DNA of 32,391 nt from JAEUIG01 sp046349775. GTDB taxonomy: Bacteria; Planctomycetota; Planctomycetia; Planctomycetales; Planctomycetaceae. The stretch is taken from the NCBI GenBank assembly GCA_046349775.1, contig JAXMBS010000063.1, forward strand, positions 1 through 32,391, in the 5' to 3' direction. The translations under genes and the position numbers were made by a program. Numbering within the stretch: the first letter of the stretch is position 1; every line of letters starts with the position of its first letter. Under the pieces are notes generated by a model that saw nothing but the letters and a program-made list of their open reading frames with translations, had not been told where the DNA came from and did no database searches. Positions 6,069 through 15,075 of this stretch are shown piece after piece.

Positions 6069-9000
6069 TTATCGATTAAACAAGAACGCCGGGCTGTTGA
6101 TGAGCGCCCACGTCAGGTCCTGGGCCGTCGTGAGCCGGGCATTTTGCATCTGGTCGCCGCTGAGGTGCACCGCGCGTTCGAGCCGCGACAGTTGCGGGTC
6201 GATCGGCAGCGGCTGGCTCAGATCGGCCACCTTGGCCTTGAGGGCCGTCAGTTGCGGGTCTTCCGGCCGGGGCTGCTGGGCGTCGGCCAGCGCCTTCTGC
6301 CGCCCTTTCAGGTCGTCGTCGAACGATCGGAAGTAATCGGCCAGCGTCTTCTTCTGCTCATCGGTGCGGAACCGCGGGGTGATCTTCACAATCGACAGGA
6401 TGTTCGCCGGCAGGCCGGAGTCCAGCGGACCGGCAGCGGTCGTGACGGACAGTCGGAACCTGCCGATCGTGTGGACGTTGTCCGCGTGTCGCTGCTCGAG
6501 CTCGAACTGCAGCATCGCCGGCCCTGAGATCGCCAGCGGCTGCTTGAACTCGAACGTCGCGATATGCGATTTGCCGACTCCGTCGCCGATCGCCCAGCCG
6601 TTGCCGGTTTCCACCAGCACGCCGTCAATGGCGGTGGCCACGTCGTAGCCCGACTGGCTGATATCGGCCTTCGCATTCTGCAGTTCGATCTTCGTCACCT
6701 GATCCGCTTTATCCTTGGGCCACGCCGAGACTTTCAGTTCGCTTAGGACGAAGTTGCCGCTGGGCGCGCGGCCCGGACCGTTGTTGGGCAGGCTCGGATC
6801 GGTCAGCACTTCCAGCTTGAGTCCGGTGATGGACTGCTGGTCGATCGCTGCCCGGACGTCATAGTTGCCTTTGCGATCGTTCGGCCCCGACGCCAGCACC
6901 GACAGGTCCGGCTGCTTGTCCAGCTTGGCCCGCGTGGCTTTCAGTTCGGTCGGATCGAGTACCGTCCACGGAGTCGCCGTGACTGACACCGTCTCTTCCC
7001 AGGCCGTGACCTTCGCCGCCAGGCCGGCGTCATAGTCCGCAAGCGCCTGCTGGGCGGCGGCGATCCGCATTTGCCGCTCCACTTCGGCCTGCTCCTCACG
7101 GGCCTTGATCGATTCGGCATATGCGTCCCGCTCCTTCTCGGCAGCAGCGATTGCTTCCACGCGCTTGCGTTCGTTTTCTTCGACGATCGGCCGGATCTTT
7201 TCACGATGGTCCGCCAACGCCTTCACGAGGCCGTCGTGTTCGGACTGCAGCGTTTTCATCAACTCTTCGGTGGCCTGAACTTCTTCCGACCGCGCCGGCC
7301 GGCCGAGAACACGCAGGAAGATCTCGTTGACCAGCGCGCGATCGTTCGGTGTTGACGACACCAGCTTGGCAATCGCATTCTCCGGCTGCGAGATGGCTTC
7401 GCTGACCGTGGGACCATTCATGAGCGCCATGACCGGACCCAACTGCAGACCGGACGAGCGCTCGCATTCGCACGCGCTCTCGCGGGCCGGACGGCCGAGG
7501 TTCGCCAGGAACCGATCGGCCAGCTCGACGCCCGCGTCGGGGATCGCCGCCGCACGCGTGCCTTCGGGTACACCCGGAATCTGCATCTTCGAGCCGGTCA
7601 CCGTATAGATCGCGTCGTACAGTGTTTCGGCCGGCAGACGCTTGGGCACCGCCCGCGCATAGTTGCGGCTGTCGTCGGCGTTCCATTCGTTGGACCCGAC
7701 CGACAACTGGTAGACGCGGCTGGTGCAGATCGCCCGCATCAGTTCGCGGACGTTGAAGCCCGAATCAATAAACGACCGCGTCAGGTGGTTGAGCAGTTCC
7801 GGATTGGTCGGCGGATTGCCGGCCCGGATATCGTCCAGCGGCTCGATGATGCCCATGCCCAGCAGGTAGCCCCAGATGCGGTTCACGTAGCTGCGGGCGA
7901 AGTAGTCGTTGTCCGGCGACGTGATCCAGTTGGCAATCTGCTCGCGACGCGACGCGGAGTCGCCCATTGGAATCTGCGCGTCGTAGGGCACGGCGGGGGA
8001 CGTGATGGCGCCGGTGCGGAGGTGCTTCTCCTCGCCGTCGTCCTTGTCGAAGACGACTTCCCACAGCGGCTTCGCGCCTTCGACGGCGGTGCCGCCAATG
8101 TTGCCGTCGGCGTTATTGGGATCGCGCTTCAGGCCCAGCCGCGAGAAGAACGCGGCCGTCTGGTAATACTGGTCCTGGGTCCAGCGCTCGAACGGATGGT
8201 CGTGGCACTTGTTGCAGTTGAACCGTACCCCCAGGAACAGATGCGTGGTGTTCTCCATCGTCGGCTCTGCATCGCGCAGAATCTTGTAGTACGACGCGGC
8301 CGGATGCTCCTTGTTCGATCCGCTGGCGGTCAGCACCTTCTTGCAGAACTCGTTGTACGGCGTATTGGCGGCGATCTCGCCGCGAATCCAGTCGCGGAAC
8401 GCCTTCGCCCCTTCCGCTCCCAGGAACTTGCTGTTCACCTGCAGCAGGTCGGCCCACTTGTTCGTCCAGTAAGTGATGTACTCGTCGCTGCCGATGAGCT
8501 GCTCAATCACGGCCGTCCGCTTCAATCGGGTTTCGCGCGGATCGGCCAGGAAGGCGCGCAACGCTTCAGCCGACGGCGGCAGACCCGTCAAGTCGAGATA
8601 CGCCCGCCGCAGGAACTCGTCGTTCGTACACAGTTCCGACGGACGGATTTTCAGTCGCTCCCACTTCGCGGCCACAAGCTTGTCAATCTCCGTCCAGGAC
8701 TCAGGCGATTCCCAGACGAACCCGCTGCGGTCCCCCATCGACGTGACGGTCGTCGCCGCATAGTTCCCTTCAAACCGCGCCAACAGCGGCGCTTCCCCGC
8801 GACGAACCGTCGTCACCATGCCGTGGCGATTGATCTCGGCGACTTCAGTGTTGCCGCTGTCGATATAGGCTTCGCCGGTGACGTCGCGCGTCGAGCCGTC
8901 GGTGTATGTTGCGACGATCCGAACCTGCTGCTTCGCACCGATCTGCTGAATGACGGGGTCGAGCGGCTGGATGTCGATCTTCGCCACGCGCGGCACGTTC

Positions 9001-11177
9001 AGATCGAGGATCGCCCCTTCGGCGATCCACTGGCGGATCGTTTCGTAGTACGGATGGCCGGGTTTAGTGAGCTGGCCACCGACGTGCGGCACGGCTCCGG
9101 TCGCCTTGAGCAGCATCAGGCTGTCGTCCGGTGACGCCAGGTTGACGCGCCGCGAGGCGAGGTCGTCTGTAAATGAGCGAACGTCCATGATCGGGTCGTA
9201 GCCGCGGAGCGAGAGTTTGAAGCCGTTCTTGCCGTCCTTCGCACCGTGGCACGTGCCGGCGTTGCAGCCGAGCCGCGAAATGATGGGGTTCACGTCCCGC
9301 ACGAAGTTCATTGGCGTCTGAGCAGCGACACCGGCAACGGTGACCGGCACCTGCAGCGTCTTGTCTCCCAAGGTGATTGTCAGACTGGCGGCGCCGTCGG
9401 CCCGCGCATGCACACGACCGCCGCGCGTGACGTAGACCGCTTCGCCGCTGGCCGCGATCGTCGCCATGCGGGTGACATCCACGTGGTCGCCGGTGTTCAA
9501 CGCGGCGGTGACGAGGAGTTGCGTGTAGCCGAACTTGCGATTCAGTTCGATGGTCGTGGGCTGGACATCGATCGCCGTCACCGTGACCCCGGAAGGCAGG
9601 GACTCTGCGCTGAAGAAGTCGTTGGAATCCGCGGCAACGGCGGCCTGGGCCGCGATTTCGCCGGCGGCGCGGCCGGCGCTGGGATCGACCGTCACTGTCG
9701 GCGTTTCACGTGAAACGGTCCCGTCCGCCGGGTTGATGATCCGCAGGATGCCGTCGGAGCCGGCGGCGGCGATCGAGTTGCCGTCCGGCGAGTAGGCTAC
9801 GGCGTACACGGCGGCCGGAACTTCGGTCTGCGTCAGCAGCTTGACGTCCTTCGTCAGGTACGCCTCCAGCTTGGCGGTCTCGTCCGACGTGTAGCCGACC
9901 TTCTGGACGATCGCCGAAATCTCCTCCGGCAGCGCCGGATCGAACTCTGCTGCGTAGGTGAAGACCTGCCCGTTGCCGTCCAGGCTGCTGGCCGCCACGA
10001 TTCTCTTGCCGTCCGGCGAGTAATCGACCGAGAAAATGCGGCCGCGCATCGCCGGGAACTTGCGGATCAGGTTCGCGTCGTCGCCAATGACGCGCTTCGT
10101 CAGTCTCTGCATGCGATAGATGCGCGGCACGCCGTCGCTGCCGCCAATCAGCACTTCATCACGCGTCGGGTTGCGCCCGAGAGCCGATAATCCACCCTTC
10201 AGCGCACCCGGCGTGATCGACGTCACGTTGTCGATGAACCGCTGCGTTTTGACGTCGTACAGCTTGGTCGTCATGTCGCGGCCGACTGACACGATCAATG
10301 CGCCGTCGGTCGAGAACACCGTGTCCTGCACCCAGTCGTCGTGGGCGCCGCTGAAGAACACCTGCTCGCCGGTCGTGGAATTGAACCCACGAACGGTCTT
10401 GTCGGCGCAACCGATCGCGACCAATGAACCATCCGGCGACCAGCTCGCGCCGTAGGCCGTGTCGTACGTGATCGGAATCGAGAGCTGCAACTCCTTCGAC
10501 TCGACGTTCCAGATCTGCAGCTCACCCATCCGGCAGGGGAGACCGCCGGTCACCGCCAGGCGCTTGCCGTCCGCCGAGAAGCGAACAGATTCGATGCGTT
10601 CGGACAAACCGATCAACCTCGCGGCAATGCCGGAGCCGTCCGCCTTGTGCAGCAGGACTTCGTGGAATCCGGCGACGGCGATCAACTGGCCGTCCGGCGA
10701 GTAATCGATGGCCGTGACGCCCGGCTGTCGCGAATAGACCGGCGGATGCTGGGCGTCGTACTTCTGCACGGCGTTCGCCGGCGTGTCGTCCTTGGCTCCC
10801 TGCGCGACCCAGTCGCGGACGAGCTTGATGTCCGCTTCGGACAGCGGGTCTTTGCCCTTGGGCATTTCGGCCTTGCCGTCGACCGGCGTGATCATCCTGA
10901 CCAGCGCGCTGCCGTCAGGATTGCCGGGGACGATCGCCGCGACGCCGGTTTCACCGCCGGCGAGCAGCTTCGTGAAATCGGTCATGACGTAGGCGCCGCC
11001 GGACTTGGCCGGCTGGTGGCACCCCTGGCACTGGGCCTGCAGGAGTGGACGCACCTGCTTGTAGTAGCTGACTTCGGCGGCAGCAGGCGCTGCGGGTTCG
11101 TCGGCGGCGAATGCGCCTGCGGCGGTGAGGCCGAGCGAGGCGAGAACCAGTCCAACCATCCGAGACGAGGTCGTCAT
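6069..11177 (-). CDS. Giant PSCyt1-WD40-Ig-PSCyt2-DUF1549-DUF1553 fusion protein
   Basis: Protein of 1702 residues, probably exported (signal peptide about 1-24, ending GAFAA). Order of parts: PSCyt1 cytochrome-like domain with CQGCH (50-54); WD40-like repeats about 150-485 (recurrent YSPDG/FSADG and IWNV-type ends); an Ig-like (Big2-type) domain about 530-615; PSCyt2 with CNAGTCH (638-644, CX4CH) and HVGGQLTKPGHP; a second Ig-like domain about 731-812 (YTDGSTRDVTGEA); DUF1549 from about 828, with FNCNKCHDHPFERW (CxxCH 988-992); DUF1553 about 1080-1310 (YVNRIWGYLLGMGIIEP) interrupted or followed by a Glu/Ala-rich coiled coil about 1300-1390; then a beta-rich part and the usual end (ALINSPAFLFNR). 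Three haem-type motifs suggest c-type cytochrome or metal sites. It lies upstream of the DUF1501 gene in an operon. Function unknown; the frame is intact throughout. Confidence 0.93.
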   Translation of the reverse strand: MTTSSRMVGLVLASLGLTAAGAFAADEPAAPAAAEVSYYKQVRPLLQAQCQGCHQPAKSGGAYVMTDFTKLLAGGETGVAAIVPGNPDGSALVRMITPVDGKAEMPKGKDPLSEADIKLVRDWVAQGAKDDTPANAVQKYDAQHPPVYSRQPGVTAIDYSPDGQLIAVAGFHEVLLHKADGSGIAARLIGLSERIESVRFSADGKRLAVTGGLPCRMGELQIWNVESKELQLSIPITYDTAYGASWSPDGSLVAIGCADKTVRGFNSTTGEQVFFSGAHDDWVQDTVFSTDGALIVSVGRDMTTKLYDVKTQRFIDNVTSITPGALKGGLSALGRNPTRDEVLIGGSDGVPRIYRMQRLTKRVIGDDANLIRKFPAMRGRIFSVDYSPDGKRIVAASSLDGNGQVFTYAAEFDPALPEEISAIVQKVGYTSDETAKLEAYLTKDVKLLTQTEVPAAVYAVAYSPDGNSIAAAGSDGILRIINPADGTVSRETPTVTVDPSAGRAAGEIAAQAAVAADSNDFFSAESLPSGVTVTAIDVQPTTIELNRKFGYTQLLVTAALNTGDHVDVTRMATIAASGEAVYVTRGGRVHARADGAASLTITLGDKTLQVPVTVAGVAAQTPMNFVRDVNPIISRLGCNAGTCHGAKDGKNGFKLSLRGYDPIMDVRSFTDDLASRRVNLASPDDSLMLLKATGAVPHVGGQLTKPGHPYYETIRQWIAEGAILDLNVPRVAKIDIQPLDPVIQQIGAKQQVRIVATYTDGSTRDVTGEAYIDSGNTEVAEINRHGMVTTVRRGEAPLLARFEGNYAATTVTSMGDRSGFVWESPESWTEIDKLVAAKWERLKIRPSELCTNDEFLRRAYLDLTGLPPSAEALRAFLADPRETRLKRTAVIEQLIGSDEYITYWTNKWADLLQVNSKFLGAEGAKAFRDWIRGEIAANTPYNEFCKKVLTASGSNKEHPAASYYKILRDAEPTMENTTHLFLGVRFNCNKCHDHPFERWTQDQYYQTAAFFSRLGLKRDPNNADGNIGGTAVEGAKPLWEVVFDKDDGEEKHLRTGAITSPAVPYDAQIPMGDSASRREQIANWITSPDNDYFARSYVNRIWGYLLGMGIIEPLDDIRAGNPPTNPELLNHLTRSFIDSGFNVRELMRAICTSRVYQLSVGSNEWNADDSRNYARAVPKRLPAETLYDAIYTVTGSKMQIPGVPEGTRAAAIPDAGVELADRFLANLGRPARESACECERSSGLQLGPVMALMNGPTVSEAISQPENAIAKLVSSTPNDRALVNEIFLRVLGRPARSEEVQATEELMKTLQSEHDGLVKALADHREKIRPIVEENERKRVEAIAAAEKERDAYAESIKAREEQAEVERQMRIAAAQQALADYDAGLAAKVTAWEETVSVTATPWTVLDPTELKATRAKLDKQPDLSVLASGPNDRKGNYDVRAAIDQQSITGLKLEVLTDPSLPNNGPGRAPSGNFVLSELKVSAWPKDKADQVTKIELQNAKADISQSGYDVATAIDGVLVETGNGWAIGDGVGKSHIATFEFKQPLAISGPAMLQFELEQRHADNVHTIGRFRLSVTTAAGPLDSGLPANILSIVKITPRFRTDEQKKTLADYFRSFDDDLKGRQKALADAQQPRPEDPQLTALKAKVADLSQPLPIDPQLSRLERAVHLSGDQMQNARLTTAQDLTWALINSPAFLFNR

Positions 11178-11477
11178 CCTGATCCACCCTGAGAATGTCG
11201 GTATTCGATGAGAGTGCAGCAGCGGCTCGGCCGCCGTGCGTCAGGTTTCGTCTAGTAGCAGGCAAGCCGGCGGGCGTCAGCCGCCGGATCGCGAGGAGTC
11301 TGGCGCGCGATCGCGGAACACAGGGGAGGGAGCTGCGGTCGCAGCCCGGCGTGTTCCGGTCACCTTCCGGTGGGTTCGGGTGACGCGGGTCGTCCGCGTA
11401 TCCCGCGGCACAAACGCCTCCCGGCGGACGTTATCGCCCCCGTCTCCGTGTTGGGTCGATCGCATCCACAACCGTCG

Positions 11478-11506
11478 ATTCTATGCCCGGTTCGGGGGGG
11501 TCGCAA
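11478..11506 (-). promoter_or_regulatory. Sigma70-like promoter candidate for the module 1 operon
   Basis: On the minus strand TTGCGA (plus 11501-11506, 4/6 match to the -35 consensus) is followed by exactly 17 nt and TAGAAT (plus 11478-11483, 5/6 match to the -10). Transcription would start near 11470 and leave a leader of about 290 nt before the ATG at 11177, long enough for post-transcriptional control. Confidence 0.45.
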
Positions 11507-11513
11507 CCGTCTG

Positions 11514-11525
11514 GTTCTATAGAAC
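11514..11525. promoter_or_regulatory. 12-bp perfect palindrome, possible operator
   Basis: GTTCTATAGAAC is a perfect palindrome 8 bp upstream of the -35 box of the promoter candidate above. A perfectly symmetrical, AT-centred 12-mer in very GC-rich DNA suits a dimeric regulator. No regulator gene is adjacent. Confidence 0.35.
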
Positions 11526-11660
11526 GACCGATCCAGACAGTCAGGGTCCCGAAGACGCCATTCGTACTCGCAGTTGGTGGAGAAGGCCGCTCATCGTTCC
11601 GGTAACGGCGCGGTTTGCAGAACCGACCGTCCGGGACGCTTCCAACGTTGTCCGGCCGCC

Positions 11661-12779
11661 TCAAACCGTTAACTTCCGATCCCTCGACACAACGTCCCAC
11701 ATCCCGACGACCCGCCCGTTCGCGACGACGTACGCCTGCCTGTACAGGGCCGATGTCGGGCAGACGTGCCGAGGAATCGCGAGTGTCCAGTCGCCGGGGG
11801 ACCAACGATCGGCCTGGGCGGTTTCGATGACCAGGTGCTCTTCGTTCTGGAGGACCTGCTTGGCATCGGGGATATCCGGCAGTGTCACGCGTTCCCCCAT
11901 CGGCGGATCAGACGCGACCCCCTTGGTGCCGACGTCGAACGTCACGCGGTTGGGCGTCGGCCGGCTCATGACGCGCGTCAGCACGAGTGCCGCCGGGCGG
12001 AAACCGGTAAGGTCAGAAAACTTCTCGCCATACCCGCTGTCGTGGAACACGCACGTGCCGGGGCTGAACTCCGCGGTCGGCTCGGTGAAAGTCGCGTAGA
12101 TCGGAAACTGCGGCGTCCCGCCGGCGACGATTCGCGGCACGGGCAACCCTCGTGCGGTCAGCACGTCGCGAAATGCCAGCACCTGTTTCCAGGCCGCTTC
12201 GACGGCGGCGCGCCGCTCGGTCGGATCGGCAATGCCGAGGTGGCCGTCGTACACGTGCAGCCCGCCAGCGACGAGTCCGGGTGTGCGATGGATCTGCTCG
12301 TAGAGGGCGATCGCCTGTTCGCCCGGCGGCAGACCGGTGCGGTTGCGGCCGACGTCGAGATCGAGCAGCACTTCAATCGAGGTTCCGGCGGACTGCAGCG
12401 CCTCGCCGAGCTGCGCCACCGGGCGCGGGTGATCGCCCGTCACCGAGAATCGCACGTCGGGAAACCTGCGGCGGAATTCGACGACGCGGCCAATGTTCGG
12501 CCCGACGATGTTGTAGGCGAGGAACACGTCTTTGACGCCGGCCTGCGCCAGCATCTCCGCTTCGGCGATCGTCGCCGCCTTGTGTTTGGTGATGCCGCGC
12601 GCGAGCTCCATCTCGGCGATCTCGCGCATCTTGTGCGTCTTGCAGTGGGGACGCAGCCGCGACAGGTCGCCGCTGATCGCGATCATCCGGTCGATGTTCG
12701 CCGCGACGAGATCGCGAAAAACGACCAGCCCCGGTGAAATGATCGAGGAGACGTCGTCGATGCGGTAGATCGGGTCCAT
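11661..12779 (-). CDS. D-threonine aldolase / D-serine dehydratase family PLP enzyme
   Basis: Fold-type III (alanine racemase-like) PLP enzyme of 372 residues. RPHCKTHK (43-50) holds the PLP lysine (Lys47); later landmarks are LLDLDVGRNRTG (138-149), GGLHVYDGH (172-180), VAGGTPQFP, FDVGTKG (281-287) and IPRHVCPTSAL (335-345). His338-x-Cys340 matches the metal-binding pair seen in eukaryotic-type D-serine dehydratases; related aldolases use His-x-Asp. The reaction could be D-serine deamination or D-threonine/D-3-hydroxyamino acid cleavage, and the His-x-Cys pair slightly favours the former. The ATG at 12779 begins the family text; 26 in-frame codons upstream have unlikely composition. No Shine-Dalgarno is visible. 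It is divergent from hemB, with inverted repeats between. Confidence 0.88.
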   Translation of the reverse strand: MDPIYRIDDVSSIISPGLVVFRDLVAANIDRMIAISGDLSRLRPHCKTHKMREIAEMELARGITKHKAATIAEAEMLAQAGVKDVFLAYNIVGPNIGRVVEFRRRFPDVRFSVTGDHPRPVAQLGEALQSAGTSIEVLLDLDVGRNRTGLPPGEQAIALYEQIHRTPGLVAGGLHVYDGHLGIADPTERRAAVEAAWKQVLAFRDVLTARGLPVPRIVAGGTPQFPIYATFTEPTAEFSPGTCVFHDSGYGEKFSDLTGFRPAALVLTRVMSRPTPNRVTFDVGTKGVASDPPMGERVTLPDIPDAKQVLQNEEHLVIETAQADRWSPGDWTLAIPRHVCPTSALYRQAYVVANGRVVGMWDVVSRDRKLTV

Positions 12780-12866
12780 AAATGCGGCTCGGTTGTGATC
12801 GAAGGATTCACGCTGTTTGTAGCGCGCGCCGCTGCCCGGCAGCAAGCGACGTGGCAAAGTGAAGGT

Positions 12867-12996
12867 ACGCAGATCGCGCAGATTTCAAAGATTTGCGGAA
12901 ACAACAAAAGCAAACTTATACGCCGTGCAAATCCAGACGCCGACGTCCGACCCCCATCTGGTCTGCGTCTATCTCTGAAATCTGCGCAATCTGCGT
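12867..12996. repeat. Inverted repeat between the D-amino acid enzyme gene and hemB
   Basis: Two 21-nt arms (12867-12887 and 12976-12996) are reverse complements with one mismatch, 88 bp apart. Each arm is built from near-repeats of GCAGAT and GCGCAGAT followed by TTCA. A third, closely related copy lies at 14235-14252. The 292-bp divergent gap (12780-13071) has no gene. Confidence 0.65.
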
Positions 12997-13016
12997 CCCT
13001 GTATTTCAGCGGACAA

Positions 13017-13046
13017 TGGACCGCGGACAAACAATCCCGCTATAAA
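13017..13046 (+). promoter_or_regulatory. Promoter candidate for hemB
   Basis: TGGACC (13017-13022, 4/6 match to TTGACA), an 18-nt gap and TATAAA (13041-13046, 5/6 match to TATAAT) lie just before hemB. Start would be near 13053, giving a leader of about 20 nt. Confidence 0.4.
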
Positions 13047-13071
13047 CGAAGAAAACGCCCGCAGCACGACC

Positions 13072-14055
13072 ATGTTCCCCGCCACACGTCTCCGCCGACT
13101 CCGCCAGCATCCGCAATTGCGGACGATGTTCCGGGAAACGGAACTCGCGCCAAGTGACTTCATTCTGCCGCTGTTTGTCCGGTTCGGGCGCGGCGACAAG
13201 ATCCCGATTGGCTCAATGCCGGGGCACCATCAGCTCACGGTCGAACATCTCGCAGCGGAAGCCCGTGAAATCGCCGGGCTGGGTATTCCGGCCGTGATTC
13301 TGTTCGGCATCCCGGAGCACAAAGACGCGGTCGGCTCAGACGCCTGTTCCGATACAGGCATCATTCCGCAGGCCGTGAAGGCGATCCGCGACGCGGCCCC
13401 TGAACTGCTGGTGATCACCGACGTCTGCTTCTGCGAGTTCACCGATCACGGGCATTGCGGGATCGTCGCCAGCAAGGCGGGCCGCACCGACGTCGACAAC
13501 GATACGACGCTGGAAATCCTCGGCAAACAGGCGGTTGCACATGCACGGGCCGGCGCGCAGATGATCGCCCCGTCCGGAATGATGGACGGCATGGTCGGCG
13601 CGATCCGCACGAGTCTCGACGAGGCCGGGTTCTCGCAAATCCCGATTATGAGCTACGCCGCCAAGTATGCGTCTGCTTTCTACGGGCCGTTCCGCGAAGC
13701 GGCCGAGAGTGCGCCGCAGTTCGGCGACCGCCGCACCTACCAGATGGACCCGGCCAACGCGCGCGAAGCGCTGCGCGAAGTGCAGCTGGACATCGCCGAA
13801 GGAGCGGACGTGCTGATGGTCAAGCCGGCGCTGAGTTATCTCGATGTCATCCAGCGCGTGCGGACCGCTCATCCGCAAGTGCCGCTGGCGGCGTACAACG
13901 TCAGCGGCGAGTACGCAATGGTGAAAGCGGCGGCCGCGAACGGCTGGCTCGACGAGCAGCGGACGACGCTGGAGATTCTGACGAGCATCAAGCGCGCCGG
14001 CGCGGACGTGATCCTCACGTATCACGCAAAAGACGTGTGCCGTTGGTTGGGGTAG
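13072..14055 (+). CDS. hemB: Porphobilinogen synthase (delta-aminolevulinate dehydratase)
   Basis: Cytosolic haem-pathway enzyme that joins two 5-aminolevulinate molecules into porphobilinogen. At 327 residues it has the usual length. The two active-site lysines are in SYAAKYASAFYGPFR (Lys198) and LMVKPALSYLD (Lys251). The zinc-type cysteine cluster is DVCFCEFTDHGHCG (Cys119, 121, 129), so this is the zinc-dependent form rather than the Asp-rich magnesium form. The N-terminal RLRRLRQHPQLRTMFRET and the FILPLFVRFG strand are typical. The ATG at 13072 fits family starts, without a Shine-Dalgarno. It appears monocistronic, divergent from the PLP enzyme and convergent with queE. Haem supply would matter for the CxxCH proteins of both modules, though no direct link is shown. 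Confidence 0.97.
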   Translation: MFPATRLRRLRQHPQLRTMFRETELAPSDFILPLFVRFGRGDKIPIGSMPGHHQLTVEHLAAEAREIAGLGIPAVILFGIPEHKDAVGSDACSDTGIIPQAVKAIRDAAPELLVITDVCFCEFTDHGHCGIVASKAGRTDVDNDTTLEILGKQAVAHARAGAQMIAPSGMMDGMVGAIRTSLDEAGFSQIPIMSYAAKYASAFYGPFREAAESAPQFGDRRTYQMDPANAREALREVQLDIAEGADVLMVKPALSYLDVIQRVRTAHPQVPLAAYNVSGEYAMVKAAAANGWLDEQRTTLEILTSIKRAGADVILTYHAKDVCRWLG

Positions 14056-14112
14056 GTCACGCTGAGCGCGATAGATCGGTCCCCAAATTGCTTATCGGCG
14101 GCGAAAAGGGGA

Positions 14113-14179
14113 AACCACAACGACGCGACGAACACAACGAAAGATCGCGTTACGTCGTGACCATTGTGTCGTTGTGGTT
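14113..14179. terminator. Long hairpin between convergent hemB and queE
   Basis: AACCACAACGAC (14113-14124) pairs perfectly with GTCGTTGTGGTT (14168-14179) across a 43-nt loop. Its position between two convergent genes fits a bidirectional terminator or transcript-end protector, but the loop is long and no clean T run follows. Confidence 0.35.
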
Positions 14180-14234
14180 CAAATCTAATTACGGACGTTG
14201 AAGCGACGCCCTGATTGATCTGCGCAAATCTCTT

Positions 14235-14252
14235 AAATCTGCGCGATCTGCG
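14235..14252. repeat. Third copy of the GCGCAGAT-type repeat
   Basis: This 18-nt stretch (AAATCTGCGCGATCTGCG) is nearly the same as 12978-12995 in the same orientation. With the pair at 12867-12996 it makes three copies around hemB, all outside genes. Confidence 0.6.
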
Positions 14253-14269
14253 CGCCTTCTTGAAATCAG

Positions 14270-14947
14270 CTACGTCCCGCGGGTGTTGCCGAACAGTTCA
14301 ATGTGTAGTCGCGGCGAGACGCGCCAGCCGCGAGCGGTGGCCAGAGGTTCGAGCCAGGCGGTTTTCGCGCGCAGCGGCTCGCGGTCGCGGGCCTGCGGCA
14401 TGAGGTAAACGCGATCGGCCGTGATGTGCGGGAACTCTGCCAGGTATCGCTCGACGTCTGTCACGTCGTCTGGCGTATCGATCACGAACTTGAGCTGGTA
14501 GTCGAAGTCGGTCGTGAGCCGACGAATGACTGACGGACGGTGTCGGCGCTGTTCGTGCCGTTCGCGCCAGACCGGATGGTCGGGGGTGGAGTTCGCGAGC
14601 TTGGGGCTGATCGACATCAGCGCAGCGGTCACCGGCAAATCGACCGTGCCGGCGGTTTCGATCGTAATCATCCGTCCCAGCGCGGCGATGGACTCAGTCA
14701 GCGGCACCAGTTGTGGCACCAGCAGCGGCTCGCCGCCGGTGATCACCACGTGCCGGCAATCGGCCGCGCGGACTTCGTCCAGCAAGCTGTCGAGGCTTCG
14801 CTGCACACCTTCGGGCTCCCACGAGGTGTACGGTGTGTCACAAAACCAGCAGCGCAGGTTGCAGCCGCTGGTGCGGAGGAACAGGCTGGGCGTGCCGGCG
14901 TAGCGCCCTTCCCCCTGGACGGACTGGAATGTCTCGGCGATCCACAC
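14270..14947 (-). CDS. queE: 7-carboxy-7-deazaguanine synthase (radical SAM)
   Basis: QueE makes 7-carboxy-7-deazaguanine from 6-carboxytetrahydropterin, an early step of queuosine and deazapurine synthesis. Family signs: WIAETFQSVQGEGRYAGTP at the start, FLRTSGCNLRCWFCDTPYTS with the CX3CX2C cluster motif (Cys29, 33, 36), VVITGGEPLL (SAM-binding GGE) and FVIDTPDDVTDVERYL. I start at the GTG at 14947 (225 residues), because QueE proteins begin just before this IAE motif. An in-frame ATG at 15061 would add 38 residues not typical of the family and would run into the promoter area of the divergent gene. No other queuosine gene is in the window. Convergent with hemB. Confidence 0.9.
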   Translation of the reverse strand: MWIAETFQSVQGEGRYAGTPSLFLRTSGCNLRCWFCDTPYTSWEPEGVQRSLDSLLDEVRAADCRHVVITGGEPLLVPQLVPLTESIAALGRMITIETAGTVDLPVTAALMSISPKLANSTPDHPVWRERHEQRRHRPSVIRRLTTDFDYQLKFVIDTPDDVTDVERYLAEFPHITADRVYLMPQARDREPLRAKTAWLEPLATARGWRVSPRLHIELFGNTRGT

Positions 14948-15075
14948 AAGAGGATTCAGGAGTCGGGATTCAAGGGAGGTCGCCGAGGCCGAACCTTTTC
15001 GGGGGGCGCCGGTGTCGTATGATGGGATGTGCCTGTCGGTTTCTGCAATCCGCAGCCTCATCCAGCGAGAATCCC

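Larger units (their letters stand above)
11178..11660. other. Intergenic region upstream of the module 1 operon
   Basis: This 483-bp gap between two minus-strand genes has no convincing coding frame. It is GC-rich with several C/G homopolymers, including a 7-G run at 11494-11500. It carries the promoter candidate and the palindrome listed next, and so is probably the control region of the 1702-residue protein gene. Confidence 0.5.
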
